Numbered from the stretch's first letter, positions 45,635 to 54,467 are shown. The stretch is DNA of 64,000 nucleotides from Mycobacterium cookii (GCF_010727945.1 NZ_AP022569.1:4712001-4776000), one strand, 5' to 3'. Notes: generated by a model not told the origin, from the sequence alone. Numbers and translations: made by a program.

Positions 45635-45919
45635 TCAGTGCTCGTGGTCGTGCTCGTGCTCGCCGATGGCCGGAGGCTGTGCCTCCTCGCCGATACGCTC
45701 ACGGGCTTCGGCGACGACGTCGGCCACCTTCAGCCGGGCGGATTCCGCTGCTTCCTCGGCCCGCCGGGTCCCGCGCAGGCCCCACTCGGTCGCAGTGACG
45801 GCGGCGTCGTGCAGAGGAGCTTTGGCCAGGGCCTTGCGTAGCAGCTCATAGGCGCTCACGCCGACAACGCCGGTGACCACCGTCCCGGCTGCCTTACCCA
45901 AGAATCCCTGCACCACCAT
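45635..45919 (-). CDS. PacL-type (DUF1490) chaperone partner of CtpC (Rv3269-type)
   Basis: The 94-residue protein starts with a hydrophobic segment (GFLGKAAGTVVTGVVGVSAY). A helical, Glu/Ala-rich body follows, and the protein ends in a metal-binding tail EHEHDHEH. DUF1490/PacL proteins cluster with their P-type ATPase in the membrane and bind zinc through such C-terminal acidic/His motifs. The histidine tail and position five bases upstream of ctpC support that pairing. Upstream in-frame starts would add an unrelated leader, so the ATG at 45919 is chosen. Confidence 0.88.
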   Translation of the reverse strand: MVVQGFLGKAAGTVVTGVVGVSAYELLRKALAKAPLHDAAVTATEWGLRGTRRAEEAAESARLKVADVVAEARERIGEEAQPPAIGEHEHDHEH

Positions 45920-46026
45920 CGCGAAACGTCCTCCCGTCACGGCCCAGCATCGACTTTCGACGACGATAACATCCACATATAGCGATATCAATATGAATTG
46001 GGCGGCGGGGCGCACGGCCTCGTTCC

Positions 46027-46070
46027 CCCGGCCAGCCGGGCGCTCAGCGGCGGATGCCCGGCTGGCCGGG
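46027..46070. terminator. Perfect 15-bp inverted repeat, candidate terminator
   Basis: The arms cccggccagccgggc (46027-46041) and gcccggctggccggg (46056-46070) are perfectly complementary, with a 14-base loop and no T-tract. The hairpin lies between the 3' end of the TIGR03089-type gene (46109) and the pacL start (45919), both on the minus strand. It could terminate the upstream transcript before the pacL-ctpC operon. Confidence 0.6.
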
Positions 46071-46108
46071 CCGCCGCTACGGGCTGGGGGCTGCTGTGGC
46101 GGGAGTGG

Positions 46109-46816
46109 CTAGATGGTGCGGGTGACCTTTTCGGTCTCGATCCGGCGTTGCAACGCATCCGGATCGGGATGTGCGACCTGAACCAGCGATCCGCCAACCG
46201 CGAGCACGCTCAGCAGGCCGGCGATCACGTCGTCGGCCGTATCCCACGAGGCGGTCGAGAGCACCCGGTCGTCGGCCGTCAAACCCTCCGACGCAGAAGC
46301 ATTTTGGCAGGCCGCGAGCACCTCGTCGACCGATCGGCCGGACAACGCCGGCCCGGGATGAGCTTCGCCGACGATCTGGTCGCCGTGCACCCGCACCGCG
46401 GTCGCGTAGTCGGTGACGCCGATCGGCAGGTCGGGCGCCGGCCGGCCGAATACGTCCAGCGACAGCACCGCCACCTCGCCGGCGCCGGTGGCGTCCGCCT
46501 CCTCGAGGCGCTCGGCCGTACACAACGCCACGTCGGCCGCCGAGCCGTCGAGCACCACCTCGGCGCCGATCCACCACACGCCGAACAACACCGCCGCAGT
46601 CTGCCAATGGGCCGGCAGCAGCACCGCCACCCGGCTGACCGGTCCGGCGCCCAACTCGTCGCGCAACAGGTTCCCGGTTTTGGCCGCCCAATTGGCCAGC
46701 GTGACCGCGGACAGTTCGATGCGTTCGCCGGTGGCGTCGTCGTAGTAGGTGATGCGCGGCCCGACCGGGTCGGCGCGCAGCATCGGATCCAGAATCGCTG
46801 CGCTGAGAGTTGTCAC
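46109..46816 (-). CDS. TIGR03089-type conserved protein (Rv3268-type), truncated AMP-binding-like fold
   Basis: The 235-residue protein resembles the N-terminal part of AMP-binding enzymes (ELSAVTLANWAAKTGNLLRD, VAVLLPAHWQTAAVLFGVWW) but lacks the ATP-binding P-loop and C-terminal lysine motif. It is thus a stand-alone remnant-like domain conserved in actinobacteria. Function is unknown. A GTG at 46816 lies just after the LCP gene stop on the same strand, giving operonic coupling; an alternative start 15 bases upstream would overlap that gene. Confidence 0.82.
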   Translation of the reverse strand: MTTLSAAILDPMLRADPVGPRITYYDDATGERIELSAVTLANWAAKTGNLLRDELGAGPVSRVAVLLPAHWQTAAVLFGVWWIGAEVVLDGSAADVALCTAERLEEADATGAGEVAVLSLDVFGRPAPDLPIGVTDYATAVRVHGDQIVGEAHPGPALSGRSVDEVLAACQNASASEGLTADDRVLSTASWDTADDVIAGLLSVLAVGGSLVQVAHPDPDALQRRIETEKVTRTI

Positions 46817-46818
46817 GT

Positions 46819-48297
46819 TCAGTTGACGCACTCCGGGTGGTCGGAGCCCGCGGTCAGGATCGGCGACGGCGGGGGCGCGTCAGAGTGCGCCGATCCGCCG
46901 GAGTTCGACCCCCCACTTGCTGCTGCCGCCATCGTGGCCCGGCCGTCGCCGAGGCCCGCGCCCGGGCCGGTGTAGTCGTTGCTGAGCACGACCCGGACCG
47001 AGCCCGGCGGTATCGACTTATTGGCGACGACGGGAAGCCCGCCGAGTTCTTTGGCGACCGCCTGCGCGCCCAGGTCGTCGGCCTTGGCGGCCTGTACCTG
47101 GCTGCTGGTGACATGCGCGGCGTCATTGTTGCCGACCGCGCCGGTGCCGAACCCTTTCGAGCTCAACACTTGCGACACCGATGCGGCCAGCCCGTTGATG
47201 TCGGTGTCGTTGACGACACTGGCGCTGGTCTTTTCGGGGCTGTAGGTCAGCTCGTCGGTCTTGCCCTTCGCCTGATCCTGCAGTAGCCCGCTGACCCAGT
47301 CCTGCACCTGATGCGGGTCGACTCGCACCACGCTGTGCATACCGTCGTCGCTCCAGCCGGACTCGTCGAGAACCGGGATGGTGGCGAACGCGACCCGGCC
47401 ACCGGCCAGCTTCTGTAGCTGGTTCACGAAATCCATGATGTCCCAACCGGAAGACAGCACCACCGAGCGCTGAATGGCTTGCTGCAGGCGGTTCATCGTC
47501 TTCGGGCTGGACAGCGTCTTGCCCGAGATCACCTGATGGGCCAGCGAGGACATCACCACCTGCTGTCGCACCACCCGGTCCAGGTCGCCGCGGGGGAGTT
47601 CGTGCCGCTGCCGGACGAAACTCAGTGCCTGCGGGCCGTTGAGCTTCTGCGGTCCGGCCGGGAAGTCGGCCCCCGACATCGGTTCGAAGACAGGCTCTTT
47701 GAGGCACACGTTGACGCCGCCGAGGGCGTCGGTGATCAGGGAGAAGCCCAGCAACCCGATTTCGGCGTAGTGGTCGACGGTGACGCCGGTCAGGTCGGCG
47801 ACCGTCTTGATCAGCGCCTCGCGGCCGGCCTCGGTCCCTTGCGTTTCGGCCTCCGCCGCGGCGACGCCCGACTCGACGAGACTGACCCGCTTCTCTTCCT
47901 TGGTCTGGCCGTATACGCCGTTGATCTTGGTCTTGCCCAGACCGGGTGCCGTCACATAGGTGTCGCGCGGAATCGAGATGGCGGTCGCGGACTTCCCGTT
48001 GTCCGGGATGCGCACCAGGATGATCGTGTCGGTGTTGCTGGCCACCTCGTCGCCCGCTCGCAGCGACGCCAACTCCTCCTGGCTCAGCGGGTTGCCGTGC
48101 GCGTCGGTGCGGCTGTCCATGCCCACCAGCAGAATGTCGATCGCGCCGTCGTCTCCGCCATGACCCAGCGAGGGTGCGAAGACGTGGTAGATCCCGTCCT
48201 CGAAAGAGCGGACCTTGCTCCACGCCACCCCGGTGACCAGAACGACCGCCGCGGCCGCCACAGTCGCAATCACACGCGCCACGCGTTGCTCAGGCAT
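46819..48297 (-). CDS. lcp1: LytR-CpsA-Psr family protein, Lcp1-type arabinogalactan-peptidoglycan ligase
   Basis: The 492-residue protein has a short cytoplasmic N-terminus, one membrane anchor (ATVAAAAVVLVTGVAW) and an extracellular LCP domain. The LCP domain carries ILLVGMDSRTDAHG, SIPRDTYVTAPG, KINGVYG, and the catalytic arginine motif LSFVRQRHELPRGDLDRVVR. A LytR_C domain and a Pro/Ser tail follow. Rv3267 in M. tuberculosis ligates arabinogalactan to peptidoglycan, which fits the neighbouring linker genes rmlD and wbbL. The ATG at 48297 lies six bases after a TAGTCT -10 element, favouring it over the GTG one codon earlier. Confidence 0.93.
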   Translation of the reverse strand: MPEQRVARVIATVAAAAVVLVTGVAWSKVRSFEDGIYHVFAPSLGHGGDDGAIDILLVGMDSRTDAHGNPLSQEELASLRAGDEVASNTDTIILVRIPDNGKSATAISIPRDTYVTAPGLGKTKINGVYGQTKEEKRVSLVESGVAAAEAETQGTEAGREALIKTVADLTGVTVDHYAEIGLLGFSLITDALGGVNVCLKEPVFEPMSGADFPAGPQKLNGPQALSFVRQRHELPRGDLDRVVRQQVVMSSLAHQVISGKTLSSPKTMNRLQQAIQRSVVLSSGWDIMDFVNQLQKLAGGRVAFATIPVLDESGWSDDGMHSVVRVDPHQVQDWVSGLLQDQAKGKTDELTYSPEKTSASVVNDTDINGLAASVSQVLSSKGFGTGAVGNNDAAHVTSSQVQAAKADDLGAQAVAKELGGLPVVANKSIPPGSVRVVLSNDYTGPGAGLGDGRATMAAAASGGSNSGGSAHSDAPPPSPILTAGSDHPECVN

Positions 48298-48303
48298 CAC
48301 AAC

Positions 48304-48309
48304 AGACTA
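48304..48309 (-). promoter_or_regulatory. -10 element of a probable leaderless promoter for the LCP gene
   Basis: On the minus strand TAGTCT (TANNNT) is followed by six bases and the ATG at 48297. rmlD is transcribed divergently from the same 69-base gap. Confidence 0.5.
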
Positions 48310-48366
48310 CTTTCGTCACAGTGCGATCATTGGTAGCGCCGCGTCGGCGTGCCAGACTCGTTACCC

Positions 48367-49242
48367 GTGGCTCAGAGACTCGTGATCACCGGCGCCGGCG
48401 GACAGGTCGGCAGCTTCCTGGCGGCCGAGGCGACTCGACAAGGTCGCGATGTGCTGGCGCTGACGTCGTCGCAGTGGGACATCACCGACCCGGCGCTGGC
48501 GGAGCAGGTCGTGCACAGCGGCGACGTCGTGGTCAACTGTGCGGCCTACACCAACGTCGATGGCGCGGAGAGCGATCAGGCCAGAGCGCACGCGGTCAAT
48601 GCGGCCGGTCCGCAGTACATCGCGCAGGCCTGCGCGCGGGCCGGCGCGCGGATGGTCCACATCTCCACCGACTATGTCTTCGACGGCGACTTCGGCGGCG
48701 CCGCGCCGCACCCTTACGAACCGTCAGATGAGACCCGGCCGCTGAGCGTCTACGGGCAGACCAAGCTGTCCGGCGAACAGGCGGTCCTGGCTGCCTTGCC
48801 GCAGGCCGTCGTGGTCCGCACCGCCTGGGTCTACACCGGCGGAGACGGCAAGGACTTCGTCGCAGCCATGCGCAGGGTGGCCGCGGGCGACCAGGCGATC
48901 GACATGGTCGATGACCAGATCGGCTCGCCAACCTATGTCGGTGACCTGGTCGGCGCCTTGCTTGAGGTGGTCGATGGCCGCGTGCACCCGCCGACCGGCA
49001 TCGCGCACGCGGCCAACGGCGGCGAGGTCTCCCGCTTCGGGCAAACCCGTGCGGTTTTCGAGGGCGTCGGCGCCGACCCCGAGCGGATACGGCCGGTGAG
49101 CAGCGACCACAACCCGAGGCCGGCTGCCAGGCCGGCGTATTCGGCGCTGTCCAGTCGGGAGTCGGCCCAGGCCGGGTTGACGCCGCTGCCGCCGTGGCAG
49201 GACGCGCTGGCTCGTGCTCTCGAGGCGGCTTCGCGTCCCTGA
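48367..49242 (+). CDS. rmlD: dTDP-4-dehydrorhamnose reductase RmlD
   Basis: The protein (291 residues from the GTG at 48367; 297 if the GTG at 48349 is used) is an extended short-chain dehydrogenase. The N-terminal NADP loop is RLVITGAGGQVGSFLA, the family motif VVNCAAYTNVDGAES, and the active site HISTDYVFDGDF with YGQTKLSGEQAV as YxxxK. It makes dTDP-L-rhamnose, the donor for the arabinogalactan linker. wbbL follows after 16 bases. Confidence 0.95.
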   Translation: MAQRLVITGAGGQVGSFLAAEATRQGRDVLALTSSQWDITDPALAEQVVHSGDVVVNCAAYTNVDGAESDQARAHAVNAAGPQYIAQACARAGARMVHISTDYVFDGDFGGAAPHPYEPSDETRPLSVYGQTKLSGEQAVLAALPQAVVVRTAWVYTGGDGKDFVAAMRRVAAGDQAIDMVDDQIGSPTYVGDLVGALLEVVDGRVHPPTGIAHAANGGEVSRFGQTRAVFEGVGADPERIRPVSSDHNPRPAARPAYSALSSRESAQAGLTPLPPWQDALARALEAASRP

Positions 49243-49246
49243 CCGC

Positions 49247-49252
49247 TAGTCT
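49247..49252 (+). promoter_or_regulatory. -10 element of a possible leaderless promoter for wbbL
   Basis: TAGTCT lies directly after the rmlD stop, with six bases to the wbbL GTG at 49259. No Shine-Dalgarno sequence is present, so wbbL may be translated from its own leaderless transcript in addition to the operon message. Confidence 0.45.
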
Positions 49253-49258
49253 CGACCC

Positions 49259-50122
49259 GTGAGTGACGTCCTGCCGGTGGTCACGGTGACCTATTCACCG
49301 GGCAAGCATTTGGACCGGTTCCTGGCATCGCTGTCGCATGCGACCGCGCGGCCTGTCAGCGTGCTCATGGCCGACAACGGCTCCACCGACGGCGCACCCG
49401 AGGCCGCGGTCCAGCGCTACCCGGACGTGCGACTGTTCTCCACCGGATCCAACCTCGGTTACGGCAGCGCGGTGAACCGCGCGATCGAACAGGTGGGGGA
49501 CGCCGACGAGTGGATCATCGTGGCCAACCCCGACGTGCAGTGGGGCCCCGGCAGCATCGACGCGCTGCTGGACGCCGCGGCCCGGTGGCCGCGGGCGGGT
49601 GCCCTCGGTCCGCTGATCCACGACCCGGACGGGTCGGTGTACCCGTCGGCGCGCCATCTCCCGAGCCTGGTCCGCGGCGGCCTGCACGCGGTAGTCGGAC
49701 CGTTCTGGAAAGGCAACCCGTGGTCGACGACCTACCGCCAGGAGCGGCTGGACCCCAGCGAGCGACCGGTCGGCTGGCTGTCCGGATCGTGTCTGCTGGT
49801 GCGCCGCGCGGCATTCGAGCAGATCGGCGGTTTCGACGAGCGCTACTTCATGTACATGGAAGACGTCGACCTGGGTGATCGCCTGGGCAAGGCGGGCTGG
49901 CTCAATGTCTATGTGCCGTCCGCCGAAGTGCTGCACCACAAGGGGCACGCCACCGCGCGGGCGTCGGCGCACAACTTGGCGGCACACCACAAGAGCACCT
50001 ACACCTATCTCGCCGACCGGCATCCCGGACCGTGGCGCGCGCCGCTGCGCTGGGCCTTCCGGGCCGGCCTGGCGGCGCGGGTGCGGCTGATGACGCGAAA
50101 AGACAAGGAGCGGCTCCAATGA
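49259..50122 (+). CDS. wbbL: WbbL rhamnosyltransferase of the arabinogalactan linker
   Basis: The 287-residue GT2 glycosyltransferase transfers rhamnose from dTDP-rhamnose to decaprenyl-diphospho-GlcNAc on the cytoplasmic face of the membrane, an essential mycobacterial step. It has VVTVTYSPGKHLDRF, the nucleotide-site DNGSTDGAPEAA, the metal region NPDVQWGPGSID, and the acceptor-side FDERYFMYMEDVDLGDRL. Its stop overlaps the start of a MIRU peptide. Confidence 0.95.
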   Translation: MSDVLPVVTVTYSPGKHLDRFLASLSHATARPVSVLMADNGSTDGAPEAAVQRYPDVRLFSTGSNLGYGSAVNRAIEQVGDADEWIIVANPDVQWGPGSIDALLDAAARWPRAGALGPLIHDPDGSVYPSARHLPSLVRGGLHAVVGPFWKGNPWSTTYRQERLDPSERPVGWLSGSCLLVRRAAFEQIGGFDERYFMYMEDVDLGDRLGKAGWLNVYVPSAEVLHHKGHATARASAHNLAAHHKSTYTYLADRHPGPWRAPLRWAFRAGLAARVRLMTRKDKERLQ

Positions 50123-50175
50123 CTCGAGCCGACGACGATGCAGAGCGGAGCGATGAGGAGGAGTGGCTCCAATGA
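50119..50175 (+). repeat. MIRU-type element between wbbL and manC, encoding an 18-residue peptide
   Basis: A 57-base frame (ATGA overlap with the wbbL stop; TGA overlapping the manC ATG at 50172) encodes [18 protein letters not shown]. The core gacgatgcagagcggagcga continues with the shared gatgaggaggag segment. The element gives a 53-bp insertion step and supplies aggagg ten bases before manC. It is the most intact single copy in the window. Confidence 0.82.
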
Positions 50176-51239
50176 CAGAAGCGGATGCAGTCGTCCTGGT
50201 CGGCGGCAAGGGAACTCGGCTCCGGCCGTTGACGTTGTCGGCGCCGAAGCCGATGCTGCCCACCGCCGGACTGCCCTTCCTCACCCATCTGCTGTCGCGG
50301 ATCGCCGCCGCCGGAATCGAGCACGTGGTTCTGGGTACGTCATACAAGCCAAAGGTTTTCGAAGCCGAATTCGGCGACGGGTCGAAACTGGGCCTGCAGA
50401 TCGAGTACGTGACCGAAGAGGATCCGTTGGGCACCGGTGGCGGAATCGCCAACGTCGCAGACCATCTGCGTCATGACACCGTGCTGGTGTTCAACGGTGA
50501 CGTGCTGTCCGGATGCGATCTCGGCCAGCTGCTGGCGTACCACCACGAGCAGCAGGCGGACGTCACCATGCACCTGGTGCGGGTCGGCGACCCGCGGGCG
50601 TTCGGTTGCGTGCCGACCGAAAACGGTCGTGTGACAGCATTTTTGGAGAAGACTCAAGATCCGCCGACCGACCAGATCAACGCCGGCTGCTATGTGTTCA
50701 CCCGCGAGATCATCGATCGCATCCCGCGGGGCCGCGAAGTGTCGGTCGAGCGTGAGGTGTTTCCGGCGCTGTTGTCCGAGGGCGTCAAGGTGTGCGGCTA
50801 TGTCGACACCAGTTACTGGCGCGACATGGGCACACCGGAGGACTTCGTGCGCGGGTCGGCCGACCTCGTGCGCGGCATCGCACCCTCACCGGCGCTGGGC
50901 GGTCATCGCGGCGAGCAGTTGGTGCACGACGGTGCGGCGGTGTCGCCCGGCGCGGTGATCATCGGAGGCACTGTCGTCGGACGCGGCGCCGAGATCGGCC
51001 CCGGCGCCCGGTTGGACGGCGCGGTCATCTTCGACGGCGTGCGGATCGAGGCCGGCAGCGTCATCGAGCGGTCGATCATCGGATTCGGCGCGCGGATCGG
51101 TCCGCGGGCGCTGATCCGGGACGGCGTGATCGGCGACGGCGCCGACATCGGGGCCCGCTGCGAGCTATTGCGCGGTGCGCGGGTCTGGCCTGGCGTCCGC
51201 ATTCCCGACCACGGGATCCGTTACTCCAGCGACGTGTGA
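50172..51239 (+). CDS. manC: Mannose-1-phosphate guanylyltransferase (GDP-mannose pyrophosphorylase; Rv3264c-type)
   Basis: The 355-residue nucleotidyltransferase starts VVLVGGKGTRLRPLTLSAPK, the pyrophosphorylase signature. It has LVFNGDVLSGCDLGQLL as the metal aspartate region and the catalytic-site EKTQDPPTDQINAGCYVF. It ends in a left-handed beta-helix of hexapeptide repeats (residues 260-350). It makes GDP-mannose from mannose-1-phosphate for lipoarabinomannan, PIMs and protein mannosylation. M. tuberculosis databases call this gene manB; manC is the functional name. The ATG overlaps the MIRU stop, and the end overlaps the convergent NUDIX gene by 19 bases. Confidence 0.93.
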   Translation: MTEADAVVLVGGKGTRLRPLTLSAPKPMLPTAGLPFLTHLLSRIAAAGIEHVVLGTSYKPKVFEAEFGDGSKLGLQIEYVTEEDPLGTGGGIANVADHLRHDTVLVFNGDVLSGCDLGQLLAYHHEQQADVTMHLVRVGDPRAFGCVPTENGRVTAFLEKTQDPPTDQINAGCYVFTREIIDRIPRGREVSVEREVFPALLSEGVKVCGYVDTSYWRDMGTPEDFVRGSADLVRGIAPSPALGGHRGEQLVHDGAAVSPGAVIIGGTVVGRGAEIGPGARLDGAVIFDGVRIEAGSVIERSIIGFGARIGPRALIRDGVIGDGADIGARCELLRGARVWPGVRIPDHGIRYSSDV

Positions 51240-51763
51240 GCGCGGCCGACGAGGTAGGCCAGCGCGTCGTCGGAGCCGGCCGGCAACGCGTCGATCGGCC
51301 ACCATCGCAGGTCCACCGACTCATCGCTGAGCTGTATCTGCGCCCCGGCCGGCGCCTGCGCCACGAACTGCAAGTCGAGATGACGGGTCGGCACGCCCAG
51401 CGAGCAGGTCAGCGCGTGCACGTGGACCGCGGCCAGGGTGGGCGCGATCCGCAGGCCGTCGACGCCGGACTCCTCGGTGGCCTCCCGTAGCGCCGCCGCC
51501 AGGATGTCGACGTCGGAATCCTCGCAGTGCCCACCCAATTGCACCCAGCGACCCAGCCGCGGATGCAGCGTCAGCAGCACCTGGCTGCCGGTGTGGTCGA
51601 GCACGATCGCCGATGCGGTGATGTGTCCCGGTACGCATTCGCGACGGCAGGCGTCGTCGCGGGCATCCAAGAATGCCAGCACCGCGTGTCGCAGCGAATC
51701 CTGCCACCGGTCCGGTGCCTGCCAGTCGGTCAGCAACTCGATCGCGGTGGAGTGCACGCTCAC
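51221..51763 (-). CDS. NUDIX hydrolase coupled to fbiB
   Basis: The 180-residue protein has the NUDIX box [20 protein letters not shown] followed by REATEESGV (near residues 70-100), a GGHxE-type variant. The substrate of this subgroup is not predictable. Its GTG overlaps the fbiB stop (GTGA), so it is the third gene of an fbiA-fbiB-NUDIX operon. M. tuberculosis has a DNA methylase gene (Rv3263) in this interval instead. Confidence 0.88.
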   Translation of the reverse strand: MSVHSTAIELLTDWQAPDRWQDSLRHAVLAFLDARDDACRRECVPGHITASAIVLDHTGSQVLLTLHPRLGRWVQLGGHCEDSDVDILAAALREATEESGVDGLRIAPTLAAVHVHALTCSLGVPTRHLDLQFVAQAPAGAQIQLSDESVDLRWWPIDALPAGSDDALAYLVGRAHTSLE

Positions 51764-53121
51764 TTGCGTACCAACAGATCGCTGACCGGCACCGGATCAC
51801 GTGGCTCGGTGACGGGCTGCTCCGGATAACCAATGGCGATGGCGCCCAACGGTTCCCAGTCCTGGGGCAAGTCGAGTTCCGAGCGGACCAGGTCGGCGGC
51901 AAAGATCGTCGAGCCGATCCAACAGCTGCCGACACCGCGTACCGCCAATGCCACCAGCAGGGCCTGCACGGCGGCACCGACCGCGACGGTGAACATGGTG
52001 TGCTCGGCGTCGGTGCGCGCGGCGTCGGGATAGCTGTGCGCACCGTCGGGAACCATGAACGGAATGACGACTTCCGGCGCGTCGTAGAGGATCTGGCCGC
52101 GCGCCACGCGGCGTTCGACCGAGTCGGCCGGTCGGCCGTCACCGGACAAGTCCGAGCGCCACTTGTCGCGCATCCGCTCGAGCAGGCGGGTTCGCGTCGC
52201 GGGGTTCTGCAGCCAGACGAACCGCACCGGTCGGGTGTGGTGTGGTGCGGGCGCGGTGAGCGCCTCGGCGACGGCCTGCTCGACGAGTTCGGGCGGCACC
52301 GGTTCGTCGCCGAACTGCCGCACCGAGCGGCGCAGCAACTGGGCCTGCCGGCGGCCCAACTCCAGGGCCTCGGCGGTGCCCAGCCAGAACAGGTCGTCGA
52401 TGCCGGGGCGCACGAGTTGACGTGCGGTGGCGTCGGTGTCGGACACCACGCCGGCGGGCAGCCCACGGACCACGGCCACCGGTATCGCGGTCAGTTTGCC
52501 CTTGACCAGATCGGCCGCCGCGGCGATTTCGTCGGCAACGGCGACCTCGGTGACCACCAGTTCGTTGCCGTGTCGGTCGACCGCGCCCGCGTAGCCGTGC
52601 AGCACCTCGAGCCCAGCCGCGCCGACGGCGGCGTCGGTCTGGCCGTTGCGCCACGCGCGGCCCATCGTGTCGGTGATGACGACGCCGACGGTGACACCGA
52701 GGCTCCTGCGTAGCGCGGCCCGCAACGCCGCCGCGCTGGCGTCGGGATCGACTGGCAGCAGCGCCAATTCGTCGGTGCCGATGTTGGATCCGTCCACTCC
52801 GGATGCGGCCTGCACGATGCCCAGCTTGTTCTCGGTGATCAGCGTGCGACCTTTGCGGGCCAGCGTGCGGACGGCCTCGGCGTCGACAAGCTTGCGCCGC
52901 AACGCATCCCGCTCGTCGGGGTCTTCCGGTGCTGGCACCAGGCGGCCTTCGCATTTGGACAGCACCTTGCTGGTGACCACGAGCACGTCGCCGTCACGCA
53001 GCCAGGGGGCCGCGGTGGCCAGCGCAGCGCCGAGGTCGTCGCCGGGGCGGAATTCGGGAAGTCCGGTGACCGGCAGGATCTCGATCGGCGACGCGGTGCC
53101 GTGCTCCTCGGCGCGTGGCAT
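51760..53121 (-). CDS. fbiB: Coenzyme F420:L-glutamate ligase FbiB
   Basis: The 453-residue bifunctional protein has an N-terminal CofE-like gamma-glutamyl ligase domain (residues 10-245; [35 protein letters not shown]). A C-terminal nitroreductase-fold domain (residues 260-450) binds FMN and F420 intermediates. It matures dehydro-F420-0 and adds the polyglutamate tail. The frame extends in phase to an ATG at 53172 through a MIRU. The ATG at 53121 has the MIRU-supplied aggagg upstream and matches the M. tuberculosis N-terminus (EHG..IEILPV), so it is preferred. Confidence 0.93.
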   Translation of the reverse strand: MPRAEEHGTASPIEILPVTGLPEFRPGDDLGAALATAAPWLRDGDVLVVTSKVLSKCEGRLVPAPEDPDERDALRRKLVDAEAVRTLARKGRTLITENKLGIVQAASGVDGSNIGTDELALLPVDPDASAAALRAALRRSLGVTVGVVITDTMGRAWRNGQTDAAVGAAGLEVLHGYAGAVDRHGNELVVTEVAVADEIAAAADLVKGKLTAIPVAVVRGLPAGVVSDTDATARQLVRPGIDDLFWLGTAEALELGRRQAQLLRRSVRQFGDEPVPPELVEQAVAEALTAPAPHHTRPVRFVWLQNPATRTRLLERMRDKWRSDLSGDGRPADSVERRVARGQILYDAPEVVIPFMVPDGAHSYPDAARTDAEHTMFTVAVGAAVQALLVALAVRGVGSCWIGSTIFAADLVRSELDLPQDWEPLGAIAIGYPEQPVTEPRDPVPVSDLLVRK

Positions 53122-53172
53122 ATTGCGCCGCTCCTCCTCATCGCTGCGCTCTGCATCGTCGCCGGCGGTCAT
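53119..53172 (-). repeat. MIRU-type element between fbiA and fbiB, fused in frame to fbiB
   Basis: On the minus strand the frame begins ATGA over the fbiA stop and reads [17 protein letters not shown] straight into fbiB without a stop. The core cgacgatgcagagcgcagcg plus gatgaggaggag is shared with the other copies. Unlike the wbbL-manC copy it does not terminate, so ribosomes entering from fbiA could make an FbiB with a 17-residue extension. Confidence 0.78.
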
Positions 53173-54161
53173 ACCGCCACGCCCGCAAGCTCCAGGCCCG
53201 CGCTCACCATCTCGGCGGTGGCCTTCGGGGCGGTCATCAGCAACGGCACGGAACGCACCGCGACGCCGTCGATGTCGGCGTGATCGCCTTCATGAACCAG
53301 CCAGCAGTCCAGGATGCCGGTGCCTGCCCGCGCGCCGTAGTACCGCCCCACCGCGTCGGCGGTCGACTCCACGCCGATCACGTCCAGACACGCATCGGCC
53401 ATCCCGCGCAACGGCTTTCCGCCGATGATCGGGGAGTAGCCGACGACGGGAGCGTCAGTGGATCGCAGCGCCGCGCGGATACCGGGTACGGCCAGGATCG
53501 CGCCGACGCTCACCACCGGGTTCGACGGCGCGACCAGGACGACGTCGGCGTATGCGACGGCATCGGTGACTTCCGCTGTCGCTTTGGCCTTTTCGGCGCC
53601 GACGAAGGCGAAGCTGTGCGTCGGTAGCTGCGCGCGATAGCGCACCCACCATTCCTGGAAGTGGATCGCGCGCTGACTGTCGTCGGCGGGATCGGTGATG
53701 ACGACGTGCGTTTCGCAGCGGTCATCGCTGACGGGCAGCAGTCGCGCGCCCGGCTGCCAGCGGTCGCACAACGCCGCGGTCACCTCGGACAGCGGATAGC
53801 CGGCCCGCAGCATCTGACTGCGCACCAGGTGGGTGGCCAGGTCGCGGTCGCCCAGTTGGAACCAGTCGGGTTGCACGCCGTAGGCGGCGAGTTCCTCTTT
53901 GGCGTGCCAGGTTTCGTCCCGGTGACCCCAGCCCCGCTCCGGGTCTACACCTCCACCTAAGGTGTACATGCAGGTGTCCAAGTCGGGGCAGATGCGCACG
54001 CCGTGCATCCAGGCGTCGTCGCCGATGTTGACGATCGCGGTCAGCTCGTGATCGCCCGCCGGCGCTGACGCGGAAGCGAATTGGCCCAGACCGAGCAGCT
54101 GTTGGACGCCGAGCAGGAAGCGGGCGCCGCCAACCCCGCCGACCAGAACCGTGACCTTCAC
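53169..54161 (-). CDS. fbiA: FbiA, phosphoenolpyruvyl/2-phospholactate transferase of F420 synthesis
   Basis: The 330-residue CofD-family enzyme joins the phospho-acid moiety of the GDP-activated precursor to Fo, forming (dehydro-)F420-0. It has [20 protein letters not shown] at the N-terminus, [20 protein letters not shown], and [20 protein letters not shown] near residue 225. The GTG at 54161 is preceded by TACTGT, a possible -10 element, eight bases upstream and matches the M. tuberculosis length (331). fbiB follows through a MIRU. Confidence 0.95.
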   Translation of the reverse strand: MKVTVLVGGVGGARFLLGVQQLLGLGQFASASAPAGDHELTAIVNIGDDAWMHGVRICPDLDTCMYTLGGGVDPERGWGHRDETWHAKEELAAYGVQPDWFQLGDRDLATHLVRSQMLRAGYPLSEVTAALCDRWQPGARLLPVSDDRCETHVVITDPADDSQRAIHFQEWWVRYRAQLPTHSFAFVGAEKAKATAEVTDAVAYADVVLVAPSNPVVSVGAILAVPGIRAALRSTDAPVVGYSPIIGGKPLRGMADACLDVIGVESTADAVGRYYGARAGTGILDCWLVHEGDHADIDGVAVRSVPLLMTAPKATAEMVSAGLELAGVAV

Positions 54162-54467
54162 ACCGCACGACAGTACGCGCGAGCCCGACCGCCGACGTGC
54201 CCAGCGACCGCTGTGACGGGTGTGACCGACACGCCGCGGGCACAACGGCATCAGAGGCGCAAAGAAACGGTCACGAGATGATATGGAAATCTCCCGAATC
54301 GCTTGCAAAGCGCTCCTTACCCGTGTGTAATCACAGCAGTGTCATTTCGGTAAGCCAACCGGATTCGGTGTCGCAGACCGAGATTCGATCATCTGTTCGA
54401 ATCGAGATGGCCGAACATCAAAACAGTGGTGATTCCCGATCAACAAAACAAAGTGAGGAGGCGGAGC
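54162..54467. other. Divergent intergenic region between fbiA and whiB2
   Basis: No gene is visible. The right half (54290-54440) is less GC-rich than its surroundings and probably holds the whiB2 promoter. A frame covering 54197-54478 on the plus strand (rich in Ser, Glu and Thr) has no start signal and is judged a shadow. I saw no strong palindrome. Confidence 0.4.
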
